This document shows, piece by piece, positions 45,801 to 53,968 of a stretch of DNA of 64,000 nucleotides (position 1 is the stretch's first letter; every line of letters begins with the position of its first letter). This stretch comes from Pseudoalteromonas gelatinilytica (GTDB lineage: Bacteria; Pseudomonadota; Gammaproteobacteria; Enterobacterales; Alteromonadaceae), in contig NZ_LRRU01000019.1 in the NCBI RefSeq assembly GCF_001641615.1, positions 124,001 to 188,000 of the forward strand, in the 5' to 3' direction. A model generated the notes under the pieces. It ran no database searches, had not been told where the DNA came from, and saw only the letters and a program-made list of their open reading frames with translations. Made by a program: the position numbers and the translations under genes.

Positions 45801-45826
45801 AAAGCGGCTAAGAAGCCGCTTTTTTT
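45801..45826. terminator. Terminator between convergent genes
   Basis: AAAGCGGCT, loop AAGA, AGCCGCTTTTTTT. Confidence 0.92.
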
Positions 45827-45830
45827 GTGC

Positions 45831-46565
45831 TTACTCAAATACCATCGCGTTTTTTAGCTGCTGCTTTTGTTCTGCAGTTGGTAAAAATCCAGTTTGTACA
45901 AACTCATTAAGGCTTGAGTGACGTTCAAAGTAAAGAATATCAAGGGCAAAACGATTCATGCCGTACAAGCCCCGATGGATCATATTTGCCGAAAATATGA
46001 GTAAGTCACCTTTTTTGAGTGCCACACTTTTACCGCGAGTCAGTGAGTCACTATTGCTAGCGCCCTGTTGTTCTAATCTAACAGTTAACTCTTCATCAGA
46101 ATCCCAGTTTTTATGACTACCCGGTATTAGTTCTATTCCCGGTTCATCTTCAAAAGCAACGCGGCAATGTAATACTTCAGGGCCGCTAAGAGCGGCCTTT
46201 TGCGCATCAAGCTCTAAGTGATACTGCATATCGCGATGCCAATAATTTGCTTGTTTAGAGTTGTAAGGGTTAAAGAATAGTTGAGTATTCATAAACTGAG
46301 GATCAGCAACAATACCTTTAACCTGTTTCAATAGAGTGTTAGCGCTGACAAACTCAAAAAGAGCAAACTTTTCCTCAACACTTAAACATGCAGCGCCAGT
46401 CAAACCTGAGCTATTAATCCCTCTGGATTGGTAAAAAGGTTGGTTTTCTTGCAACCAGTGATGATGAAATTTATCGAGAATTGGCCTTACCTTGCTAAGC
46501 TCACTCTCTGTGTAAAGGCCCTTTACATGGTAGTAGCCATTTTCAGCAAAAAAGTTATTTTCCAT
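45831..46565 (-). CDS. Phytanoyl-CoA dioxygenase-family Fe(II)/2-oxoglutarate oxygenase
   Basis: A 244-residue PhyH-type hydroxylase. Iron ligands: His and Asp in YWHRDMQYHLE and the distal His in ANMIHRGLYGMNRFALDI, where the following Arg binds 2-oxoglutarate. The terminal GLYTESELSKVRPILDKFHHHW is the family's N-terminal helix. It is three bases from the uracil-DNA glycosylase gene. Substrate unknown. Confidence 0.87.
   Translation of the reverse strand: MENNFFAENGYYHVKGLYTESELSKVRPILDKFHHHWLQENQPFYQSRGINSSGLTGAACLSVEEKFALFEFVSANTLLKQVKGIVADPQFMNTQLFFNPYNSKQANYWHRDMQYHLELDAQKAALSGPEVLHCRVAFEDEPGIELIPGSHKNWDSDEELTVRLEQQGASNSDSLTRGKSVALKKGDLLIFSANMIHRGLYGMNRFALDILYFERHSSLNEFVQTGFLPTAEQKQQLKNAMVFE
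46511..46527 (+). repeat. 17-bp inverted motif, copy 3
   Basis: TGTAAAGGCCCTTTACA, a perfect palindrome around one central base, inside the start of the oxygenase gene. It lies 184 bp left of the distal iteron cluster. Confidence 0.55.
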
Positions 46566-46568
46566 TTT

Positions 46569-47150
46569 TTACCTTGCTAAAATTGCACGTATTTTACTAC
46601 TAAGCTCAGGCAATACTTGTTGCTCAAACCACGGATTTTTCTTTAGCCAGATATTATTGCGAGGGCTTGGGTGAGGCAGTGGCAAGTAATTTGGCCAATA
46701 TTCACGCCACGATTTTACTAACTCAGTTAAGGGCAGCTGCTTAGTGTGGGGTAAATGATATGCCTGCGCATACTTTCCTAAGATAATGGTGAGCTCAATA
46801 TTATTTAGTTGCGCTAAGAGCTTTTCACGCCATGCAATCGCGCACTCTTTTCTTGGCGGTAAATCACCTGATTTTCCTTTGCCAGGGTAACAAAAACCCA
46901 TCGGCAAGATAGCAAAATTGTGCTCATCGTAAAATTCATCGCTTGTTACACCAAGCCAAGAGCGAAGCCTTTGCCCGCTTGAATCATTAAAAGGTTTGCC
47001 ACTTTCATGTACTTTAGTTCCTGGCGCTTGACCGGCAATTAAAATACGAGCTCGAGGATTAAATTGAATAACGGGCCGCGCCCCAAGAGCTAAATGAGGC
47101 TCGCAGATCACGCATTTACTAACTTGTTCAATTAGTGTTTGAGTACTCAT
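46569..47150 (-). CDS. Uracil-DNA glycosylase family protein
   Basis: A 193-residue member of the uracil-DNA glycosylase superfamily (COG1573 type). Motif 1 is LIAGQAPGTKVHESGKPFNDSSG and motif 2 is LPHPSPRNN; a Cys pair near the N terminus (CVICEPH) could be part of the Fe-S ligand set of family 4/5 enzymes, but a complete set is not visible. Probable base-excision role in the cytoplasm. The first codons contain an iteron copy. Confidence 0.82.
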   Translation of the reverse strand: MSTQTLIEQVSKCVICEPHLALGARPVIQFNPRARILIAGQAPGTKVHESGKPFNDSSGQRLRSWLGVTSDEFYDEHNFAILPMGFCYPGKGKSGDLPPRKECAIAWREKLLAQLNNIELTIILGKYAQAYHLPHTKQLPLTELVKSWREYWPNYLPLPHPSPRNNIWLKKNPWFEQQVLPELSSKIRAILAR

Positions 47151-47169
47151 GAGTTAGTAAAAATATGAT

Positions 47170-47532
47170 CTATGCTTGTTTTGACCAAACTGCTAACTCG
47201 TTACCACTTGGCTCTGTGAAGTGAAAACGACAGCCTCCAGGAAAATCAAACAAGGGCTTAATAATTGTGCCACCGTGTTTTTCTACCTGCGCTTGTGTCT
47301 CTTTAATATTATTTGAATAAAGCACCAGTAGCGCGCCGCCATTATTGGTTAAGCTAGTTAATGGGGCTTGATAAAAACCGCCATCAAGGCCTGCTGATTC
47401 AGCGCTAAAGGCCGTGTATTCAGGGCCATAATCGGTAAATTGCCATTTAAAAACCTGATGAAAAAATGCTTTTGTTGCGGCTAAATCTTTAGCAGCAAAT
47501 TCAACATAATTTAGGCTATGGTGGTTCGACAT
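47170..47532 (-). CDS. VOC-family (glyoxalase/bleomycin-resistance fold) protein
   Basis: A 120-residue single VOC domain: NYVEFAAKDLAATKAFFHQVFKWQFTDYGPEYTAF, then LLVLYSNNIKETQAQVEKHGGTIIKPLFDFPGG, RFHFTEPSGNELAVWS. The terminal Glu and His-type metal positions are plausible. Substrate unknown. It sits between the UDG and racemase genes on the same strand, 9-20 bp from each. Confidence 0.87.
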   Translation of the reverse strand: MSNHHSLNYVEFAAKDLAATKAFFHQVFKWQFTDYGPEYTAFSAESAGLDGGFYQAPLTSLTNNGGALLVLYSNNIKETQAQVEKHGGTIIKPLFDFPGGCRFHFTEPSGNELAVWSKQA

Positions 47533-47541
47533 GGTGTGCTC

Positions 47542-48234
47542 CTAATTTAAACTATTCTCAAGCGCCATAGCGCAATGAAGTGCTGTACTATCAAGTAGTG
47601 GAATCGATGTATCTGCTTGTTGAACTAACAAGGCTATTTCGGTGCAACCAAGAATAATGGCTTCAGCACCTTGCTGAGTTAGATTATCAATAATGGTTAA
47701 ATACTCGGCTTTAGATTCTGGGCTGATGATGCCTTTACATAGTTCATCATAAATCACTCGATGCACTGTTTCACGCCCCTGAGCATCAGGAATTAACACC
47801 TCTATCGCGAATTTATCAGCTAGCCGTTGTTTGTAAAAGTCTTGTTCCATGGTGAACTGGGTACCCAACAAAGCCACTTTTTTAAAGTTATGTTGGATCA
47901 GGTTTTCACCAACTGCATCTGCAATGTGTAATAAAGGAATTGCAACCGCCGCTTGTACTTGCTCAGCTAGTTTATGCATGGTGTTGGTACAAATTAATAA
48001 ATAATCCGCGCCCGCAGCTTCAACTTGCTTAGCGGCTTTAATGAGTATCTCGGCCATCTGTGGCCAATCTTGTTGCTGTTGTAGCACTGCTATTTCTGCA
48101 AAATCGAGACTGACGAGTACTATCTTGGCACTGTGCAGACCCCCAAGTTTGTTTTTAACACCTTGATTTAAAAGCTGGTAGTAACTTTGTGTAGACTCCC
48201 AACTCATGCCACCGATTAAGCCTATTGTTTTCAT
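47542..48234 (-). CDS. Aspartate/glutamate racemase family protein (YgeA-like)
   Basis: A 230-residue racemase. Conserved start MKTIGLIGGMSWESTQSYYQLLN; the two catalytic cysteines are in LICTNTMHKLA and ILGCTEIALL. E. coli YgeA acts on several amino acids. It probably supplies D-amino acids or recycles them. Last gene upstream in the minus-strand run 45831-48234. Confidence 0.9.
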   Translation of the reverse strand: MKTIGLIGGMSWESTQSYYQLLNQGVKNKLGGLHSAKIVLVSLDFAEIAVLQQQQDWPQMAEILIKAAKQVEAAGADYLLICTNTMHKLAEQVQAAVAIPLLHIADAVGENLIQHNFKKVALLGTQFTMEQDFYKQRLADKFAIEVLIPDAQGRETVHRVIYDELCKGIISPESKAEYLTIIDNLTQQGAEAIILGCTEIALLVQQADTSIPLLDSTALHCAMALENSLN

Positions 48235-48435
48235 TACAACTCCCTTTTTATTTACTTAACACCATATGATATTGCACAGAACAAAGCTAGCAGATCATTA
48301 TTTTACTAACAGTTCGACTTAGTTTGATTTGTTTCACTATTTAATACGTGCATGCAAATGATAACTACTATCTTTTATATTTGTCGGCGATATAATACGG
48401 GGTTTTCTTCTCGTGTTATTTTTTAAGGGATTATC

Positions 48436-48780
48436 ATGCATTCTCAATCATTAGATGCAGTGACAACCAATCGCCCTAAAAATACAGCTAAAAAGCGCTC
48501 TGTGAGCCTATCTTATCGTGTTGCTGTGTTTTTGCGTTTCGTTGCGGCCATTATTGGTGGTTACGCCTTTACCAGTGTGCTTATTTCATTACTCGCTGTG
48601 TTATTACCACTTAATAAACTCGACAGCGTGCTGTTAACCACGACTCTATCGGTATTTTTTTACTGTTGTGTGTTTATTTGGGTATTTGCGGTTAAGTCTT
48701 TAAAGACGATTTGGATCACTATTTTACTAACAACTGGTGGGCAATTGCTGGCCCTTTCATTGATTAAGGGATGGTTATGA
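48436..48780 (+). CDS. DUF3649 membrane protein (iron-uptake operon)
   Basis: A 114-residue protein with three hydrophobic segments, beginning with a basic stretch (KKRSVSLSYRVAVFLRFVAAIIGGYAFTS). This start and length fit DUF3649. Translationally coupled to the PepSY gene (ATGA overlap). In my recollection DUF3649, PepSY and DUF3325 genes together handle ferric siderophores at the inner membrane. The stretch WITILLT is encoded by an iteron copy. Confidence 0.78.
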   Translation: MHSQSLDAVTTNRPKNTAKKRSVSLSYRVAVFLRFVAAIIGGYAFTSVLISLLAVLLPLNKLDSVLLTTTLSVFFYCCVFIWVFAVKSLKTIWITILLTTGGQLLALSLIKGWL

Positions 48781-50378
48781 AAGAGAGCTTTTTCCGCTCA
48801 ATGACCTGGCTTCATACCTGGGTTGGCCTACTGGTGTGCTGGTTACTGTTCTTAATCTTTTTTGCTGGCACCATCAGCTTTTTTAAGGATGAAATCACTA
48901 TTTGGGCCAAGCCCGAAACACACCATGTGCAGCATCAGGCGCAACGGGTTCAGTCTCAAGCCGATCAAATTAATTATGTGTTTGCGCAATTACAGCAACA
49001 GGCACCTAATTCATTATCTTGGCGAATAAACTTACCTGAGCCGCGTAACCCTATTTTAAGCTATGGGTTTGCTGAGCCTAAACAGCCTGGTCAGCGCCGT
49101 GCGCCTTTCAACTATACGTATCTAGACCCTAATACCTTAGAACAATTGCCTGAGCCTCGGGATACTAAGGGGGGGAATTTTTTCTATCGTTTGCACTTTG
49201 ATTTACATTACATAGATGTATTTACTGCGCGGATAATTGTTTGTTTAGCTTCATTATTTATGTTGGTTGCGCTTATAACTGGCATCGTGATCCACAAACG
49301 TATTTTTAAAGATATGTTTAGCTTTAGAGCAAACAAAGGTAGCCGAAGTTGGCTTGATGCACACAATGTTTCGTCGGTGCTGGCATTACCATTTCATATC
49401 ATGATCACCTACACGGGAATTATCACGTTGATATTTATGCTGTTCCCCTACCCTGCCGAAACCGTATATGAAAATGGCTTAAGGCAAATGTTTGATGAGG
49501 CATTGCCTATTAACAAACGTGCCAAGCCTTGTGAAGAGCAGCGCCCTATGGTGGCAATCAAAGATGTATTAGATCAGATTTATACTAAGTCACCGAATGC
49601 TGACATTAGCTATGTGTTTGTAAGAAATGCCAATACAGCGACCTCACAAATTGTGGTTTATTTGGCAACCGGCAAAGAGGTTGTAGATAACGGACCACGC
49701 TACTTATTCAATGGTGTAACAGGTGAGCTTGAAGCGAGTTCAGGCGAAGATTGGAGCGCTTCGGCGCAGTTTTATGACTCAATGACAGCATTACATAGCG
49801 GTCGCTTAGCGGAGCCTTTACTGCGTTGGTTGTATTTTTTCTGTGGTGTTGCAGGCTGTGCCATGATAGCTACAGGCTGCATCATGTGGGCTAAGCGCTT
49901 ACGCGAGAGACTCAAAGCAGGCCAAAAACCAAGCTTTGGACTTAAGCTCGTTGAGACACTAAATTTAGCCACACTGATGGGCTTACCCCTTGCAACCGCA
50001 GCGTTCTTCATTGCCAATCGTTTATTACCTTTAGAGTTAGCTGGGCGTGCCGATAAAGAAATACTCGTGTTTTTCTTAGCGTGGCTGGCGATGTTAGTTG
50101 TTGCTGTGACTGGCCGAGAAAAACGCCACTGGCGCTATAGTGCTTGGCTTAACGCGGCTGCTTGCTTATTAGTACCTGTGGTAAATGCGTTGACAACAGA
50201 TGGTAATTGGATCACGTATTTACTAACTCAGCAGTGGGCCTTATTCGGTATTGATAGTGCGTTTATTTTTGCTGGGCTGCTGTTTTTACTACAAAGCAAA
50301 AAAATACCTAGCCATAAAACCGCTACAAATAAGACTAAATTAAATAAAAACAGGCTGTTAAAGGAGCAACAAGGATGA
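48777..50378 (+). CDS. PepSY-associated TM protein (PiuB-like)
   Basis: A 533-residue inner-membrane protein. The ATG at 48777, with AAGGG six bases upstream and an ATGA overlap, is preferred to one six bases earlier. First helix FFRSMTWLHTWVGLLVCWLLF, PepSY-type periplasmic segments around RLHFDLHYIDVFTARIIVCLASL and WLDAHNVSSVLALPFHIMITYTG, and several further helices. His pairs in the helices resemble haem-b ligands of ferric reductases, so reductive iron release from siderophores is plausible. Confidence 0.87.
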   Translation: MKESFFRSMTWLHTWVGLLVCWLLFLIFFAGTISFFKDEITIWAKPETHHVQHQAQRVQSQADQINYVFAQLQQQAPNSLSWRINLPEPRNPILSYGFAEPKQPGQRRAPFNYTYLDPNTLEQLPEPRDTKGGNFFYRLHFDLHYIDVFTARIIVCLASLFMLVALITGIVIHKRIFKDMFSFRANKGSRSWLDAHNVSSVLALPFHIMITYTGIITLIFMLFPYPAETVYENGLRQMFDEALPINKRAKPCEEQRPMVAIKDVLDQIYTKSPNADISYVFVRNANTATSQIVVYLATGKEVVDNGPRYLFNGVTGELEASSGEDWSASAQFYDSMTALHSGRLAEPLLRWLYFFCGVAGCAMIATGCIMWAKRLRERLKAGQKPSFGLKLVETLNLATLMGLPLATAAFFIANRLLPLELAGRADKEILVFFLAWLAMLVVAVTGREKRHWRYSAWLNAAACLLVPVVNALTTDGNWITYLLTQQWALFGIDSAFIFAGLLFLLQSKKIPSHKTATNKTKLNKNRLLKEQQG

Positions 50379-50710
50379 TGGAGTTACTGCAATTTAGTCT
50401 CTGCTTTTTAGGGTTTAATTGTTTTGCACTTGCAAAATTCAATCATTTCCGTGATGTATTCAAAAAGAAATTAACCGAAAAACAGCGAAATAGCTTTTTA
50501 TTAAGCGGCTGGATCAGTATTTTACTAAGTTTAGTGCTTTGCGTGCTGTCAGATGCTGGGTACGGCGCATTGCTGTTTTGCGGTTATATGGCTTTAAGTG
50601 TACTTATGCTCATGATTTTATACAGTTTTACTGTTTCATGGGTAAAGCATGTTAGCGTATTAACTATGTCTGTTTTGCTATTGTGTGGCTTTTCGGTGAT
50701 GATTTTCTAG
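50375..50710 (+). CDS. DUF3325 membrane protein
   Basis: A 111-residue protein with four hydrophobic segments (LLQFSLCFLGFNCFALAKFNHF at the start). Starts in an ATGA overlap with the PepSY gene. Third gene of the iron operon. An iteron copy lies in its middle (GWISILLSL) and another just past its stop. Confidence 0.75.
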   Translation: MMELLQFSLCFLGFNCFALAKFNHFRDVFKKKLTEKQRNSFLLSGWISILLSLVLCVLSDAGYGALLFCGYMALSVLMLMILYSFTVSWVKHVSVLTMSVLLLCGFSVMIF

Positions 50711-50910
50711 CTTAGTTAGTAAAAAACTGATCTCATGCCAATTTGCAATAATGCTTAATGGAGCAAATTGTTTAAAAAAAATGGGTAGGCAATGCCTACC
50801 CAAGCAGGGGATTAAATTGGGGGATCACATGTTGCTTCAATTTAACGATGCATAGTTTGCCTAGCATCCATTACAGTTGTGTTGCACATTAGTGATAGTT
50901 TAAAGACAGT

Positions 50911-50927
50911 TGTAAAGCCCCTTTACA
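50911..50927 (+). repeat. 17-bp inverted motif, copy 4
   Basis: TGTAAAGCCCCTTTACA at the end of the lipocalin gene; with flanks the arms extend to 8 bp (TTGTAAAG/CTTTACAA). It lies 174 bp right of the distal iteron cluster. Confidence 0.6.
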
Positions 50928-51456
50928 AGCGACTATGGTCAACATAAATAAGCTCGTCTGTTTTAAAACCATATTCTTTTGCTGTGTTTATAAAGTCCTG
51001 CATTTGCTGTTTTGTCACGGTCGGTGTGCGCGACAAAAACCATAAATACTCTTTGTTATAACCCGTGATATAAGCGTATTGATAGTCTTGCTTATCTAAT
51101 TCAAATACTACATATGAGCTATAGAATGGCCCAAAGAATGAGACTTCTAAGTGGCCTATGTCTTGTTGCTCTGCAAACTTCGCTTTACCTTCAGCTTGCT
51201 GCCATTCTTGCTCTTCAGCGCTGTAACCTTTATTGATAACTTTTACACTGCCATCAGGGTTAATTGAGTATTCGGCGGTAATGCCCTCAAGGCCGCGTTC
51301 AAATGAATGATCTAAACGTGCAATTTCGTACCAAGTCCCTGTGTATTTGTTTAACTCAAAATTATCGACGGGTTTGATGTTGTCTGGCACGCCAGTACAT
51401 GCAGACAAAATGGCAGTGATGCACAAAATCCCGATTAACTTTAATGATGTTTGCAC
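50923..51456 (-). CDS. blc: Outer-membrane lipocalin lipoprotein
   Basis: A 177-residue lipoprotein; signal LIGILCITAILSAC, lipobox LSAC. Bacterial lipocalin signature NKYTGTWYEIARLDHSFERG, middle GKAKFAEQQDIGHLEVSFFGPFYSSYVV and the final FLSRTP. Binds lipids or lysophospholipids and is thought to help outer-membrane upkeep under stress. Confidence 0.92.
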   Translation of the reverse strand: MQTSLKLIGILCITAILSACTGVPDNIKPVDNFELNKYTGTWYEIARLDHSFERGLEGITAEYSINPDGSVKVINKGYSAEEQEWQQAEGKAKFAEQQDIGHLEVSFFGPFYSSYVVFELDKQDYQYAYITGYNKEYLWFLSRTPTVTKQQMQDFINTAKEYGFKTDELIYVDHSRL

Positions 51457-51560
51457 GTTTTTACTCCCTTTAAAAATTAAACAAATTAATACGTTAATAG
51501 CACTAATTTAGTTCAATTACGGTAAACTATTAATGTCTAAAATTAAAGATTGAGAACAGC

Positions 51561-52010
51561 ATGAAGATTTGGGTTGATGCAGACGCCTGCCCCGTCGTTA
51601 TTAAAGAAATATTGTTTCGTGCCGCAGAGCGCACACAAACCTTTACCACATTAGTGGCGAACCATGCGATGCGAGTACCCCCTTCAAAGTATATTAGCCG
51701 TTTGCAGGTATCTTCTGGGTTTGATATTGCCGATAACGAAATTGTTAAGCGCATCGAGCCAAATGATTTGGTGATCACCGGTGATATTCCTTTAGCTGCT
51801 GAAGTTATCGAAAAAGGCGCACAAGCGCTTAATCCACGCGGTGAGTTGTATACGACTGAAAACATTCGCTCACGTTTAAATGTTCGTGATTTTATGGAAA
51901 CAATGCGCTCAAGTGGCGTTGAAATGGCCGGTGGCCCACCGCCGTTAAGCCAAGCTGACCGCCAAAACTTTGCAAATAATCTTGATCGAATCCTCGCTAA
52001 AAAGTCATGA
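51561..52010 (+). CDS. YaiI/YqxD-family (DUF188) protein
   Basis: A 149-residue protein starting [25 protein letters not shown], the family's conserved beginning, with late [25 protein letters not shown] and a [20 protein letters not shown] tail. The acidic residues in a PIN-like fold suggest a nuclease-type site, but no activity is known to me. Overlaps the next gene by ATGA. Confidence 0.9.
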   Translation: MKIWVDADACPVVIKEILFRAAERTQTFTTLVANHAMRVPPSKYISRLQVSSGFDIADNEIVKRIEPNDLVITGDIPLAAEVIEKGAQALNPRGELYTTENIRSRLNVRDFMETMRSSGVEMAGGPPPLSQADRQNFANNLDRILAKKS

Positions 52011-52549
52011 GTGTCGTTAATAGTGCGCCATTGCAAGGTTTTGGTGATGAGGCGTTTAAAGTCGCTGTTTATATAGAAAAGCGCCCGCCGATGCCTGCTT
52101 GGCAACAGCTTAAGCATTTGCATGTAATGCAACCCGGCCAAATAAACGAAATAAACCAAGCATGTGGCAATGGTTGGCGCAAAGTTTTTAATGTGTATGG
52201 CAAAGTACTTTTTGCACTACCAAGTGAATATTATGATTTTGCTAAAAGAGCACCTGATTGGCAGAGCTTTCGCGATGAACAACTACTGCAAGCACATAGC
52301 CAAACTGCATTACTGTTTAGCCCACCGATATTAGGCAAACCAGAGCAATTACATATAATTGCAGGGCGAACTCATGCTAAACAGCTTATAAATGACGGGC
52401 TTTTGCATTGCCAATTAACTTGGCTTGATGATGAATTTGCCATTAGTAAATCAGATAAAGTGATTGTCTGCCCCTATTTTGACTACCGCCAGCTAAGCAA
52501 TATTAAAATTGCACGACTTAGCCAGCTTGTTGCCGATATTTTTTCTTAG
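52007..52549 (+). CDS. Conserved protein of unknown function, 180 aa
   Basis: A soluble 180-residue protein ([21 protein letters not shown] region near the start; [54 protein letters not shown]). It is translationally coupled to the YaiI gene. I recall similar proteins next to yaiI in other Alteromonadales, perhaps DUF6942, but function is unknown. Confidence 0.7.
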   Translation: MSVVNSAPLQGFGDEAFKVAVYIEKRPPMPAWQQLKHLHVMQPGQINEINQACGNGWRKVFNVYGKVLFALPSEYYDFAKRAPDWQSFRDEQLLQAHSQTALLFSPPILGKPEQLHIIAGRTHAKQLINDGLLHCQLTWLDDEFAISKSDKVIVCPYFDYRQLSNIKIARLSQLVADIFS

Positions 52550-52619
52550 TTTCTGGTTTATTGCGTTATTGAGTTAGCAAACTAAGCTTTAAATACTGTA
52601 AAACTTAATAGTACTCTAG

Positions 52620-52988
52620 ATGAAAATACTGGTCGTTGACGATATGCCACTTATGCGCCACGTGTTGATAAACATGTTGCGTAGGCTTGAATATAAGGAT
52701 ATAACGGAGGCGACAGATGGCGCTCAAGCGTTTGATTTACTAGAAAAACATAAATTTGATCTCGTTATCACTGATTTGCACATGCCGAAAATGGATGGCA
52801 AATGTTTGCTTAATCATATTCGCGAAACTCCTGAACTAAGCGATTTACCCGTACTAATGGTGACCTGCGAAGACAGCAAGCAAACAGTCAATGAGATGAT
52901 TACAGCAAAAGTGAACGGCTTTATTATCAAACCATTTTGTTTAAATACACTGCAAAAACAGTTAAGTCGAATTGTTAAACCAGAATAA
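52620..52988 (+). CDS. CheY-like single-domain response regulator
   Basis: A 122-residue receiver domain with no output domain. Phospho-acceptor Asp in LVITDLHMPKMDG, acidic pair VVDD near the start, conserved Thr in VTCED and Lys in FIIKPF. Close to CheY in size. No chemotaxis operon is near. The gene downstream encodes a periplasmic binding protein, so a shared sensing role is possible but unproven. Confidence 0.92.
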   Translation: MKILVVDDMPLMRHVLINMLRRLEYKDITEATDGAQAFDLLEKHKFDLVITDLHMPKMDGKCLLNHIRETPELSDLPVLMVTCEDSKQTVNEMITAKVNGFIIKPFCLNTLQKQLSRIVKPE

Positions 52989-53014
52989 CCTGTTAAAAAC
53001 TGGAGTTAAGAGCG

Positions 53015-53827
53015 ATGTTTAAGCATTTAACAATAGTAAGTTTATTCACTGCCAGCACTGCAATGGCGAGTGCTGAACAATTGACTTTATATACTGAAGT
53101 GTTCCCTCCCTATAACTTTGTGGAGCACAATCAGCTCACTGGTATTAACACCAAAATCATGGAATCTTTGTGCGAAAGAGCCAAGTTGAGCTGTTCGTTT
53201 AGTGTATTGCCTTGGAAGCGCGCAATGTCACTAACCCTCGCCCAACCGAATGCAGGAATTTACTCTACTTCACGGACCGCAAAGCGAGAAACTCAATTTT
53301 ACTGGGTTGGCCCTTTGGTATCTGGGCATTCATGTTTATACCGTTTAAATAATCGCAACGACATTAAAGTAACGAGTACACAGTCGTTGCAAAACTACAC
53401 CATTGGCGTATCTCGTGGTGATGTTTATCAAACCGTTCTTGCTGATTTTAACCTTACTGAAGGCCAGCAATTTTTAACTTACTCAAAAAAGTTCGAAGAG
53501 CTTAAAATGTTTAAGCAAGGCAAGCATGATTTGCTTATTGGCTCCTCTCTCACTCTGTCATCACAATTGATGAATGTAGGTATGAGCCCAGACCAAGTAA
53601 CGCCGGTATTTGAGTTAAAGCACCCTGCTTTAGTGGGTAATTACTTGGCACTTAACAAAAACACATCGCCAGAGGTGGTCACTAAGCTGCAACACGCCCT
53701 CGATACCATAAAGCAAGAAAACCTGATTGATCCTCTTGTTGATCAGTTTGTAGAAGAGGATAGGCACTCTCACGGCGAAGCATCGACAGTTGCACAGCAG
53801 TGCTTAAATGGGTCTGCTATTTATTAA
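53015..53827 (+). CDS. Periplasmic solute-binding protein (SBP family 3-like)
   Basis: A 270-residue protein with a signal peptide (VSLFTASTAMASA). SBP_bac_3 features: LTLYTEVFPPYNFVEHNQLTGINTKIMESLCERAKL and later GVSRGDVYQTV and LLIGSSLTL. It has the ring-type family length but no ABC transporter genes beside it, so it may be a sensor or an orphan. Ligand unknown. The gap 53828-53968 holds no recognised feature. Confidence 0.82.
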   Translation: MFKHLTIVSLFTASTAMASAEQLTLYTEVFPPYNFVEHNQLTGINTKIMESLCERAKLSCSFSVLPWKRAMSLTLAQPNAGIYSTSRTAKRETQFYWVGPLVSGHSCLYRLNNRNDIKVTSTQSLQNYTIGVSRGDVYQTVLADFNLTEGQQFLTYSKKFEELKMFKQGKHDLLIGSSLTLSSQLMNVGMSPDQVTPVFELKHPALVGNYLALNKNTSPEVVTKLQHALDTIKQENLIDPLVDQFVEEDRHSHGEASTVAQQCLNGSAIY

Positions 53828-53968
53828 ATTGGAGAGATTTTAGGTAAGTTAGCCGCTATTTTTCTTATTTTTGAAGTCAATCGTGATTTTTCGCGCTCGA
53901 ACGCAAAGCCATTGCCTCATCTTTAATTGCTTTTTATAGTGATTAAAACAATAAAAAGGGCAAGAACT

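Larger units (their letters stand above)
46711..50737. repeat. Distal iteron cluster (eight copies)
   Basis: Copies of the origin repeat lie at 46711-46725 (minus, GATC lost), 47105-47126 (minus), 47153-47173 (plus), 48291-48312 (minus), 48712-48734 (minus), 50209-50228 (minus), 50511-50530 (minus) and 50716-50737 (plus). Seven keep GATC at the same distance from TTAGTAAA. Three are intergenic and five lie in coding sequence, some encoding WITILLT or WITYLLT-like peptides. The cluster is 27-31 kb from the origin. Probable initiator-binding sites with a titration or timing role. Confidence 0.78.

Noticed and set aside
46711-46725. Counting this copy as a full iteron
   Set aside because: It keeps TTAGTAAAATCGTG but has lost GATC. 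Kept as a degenerate member only because of its position.
51530-52159. 209-aa minus-strand reading frame opposite the YaiI gene
   Set aside because: Antisense to a clearly conserved gene; composition and lack of any domain mark it as a shadow.
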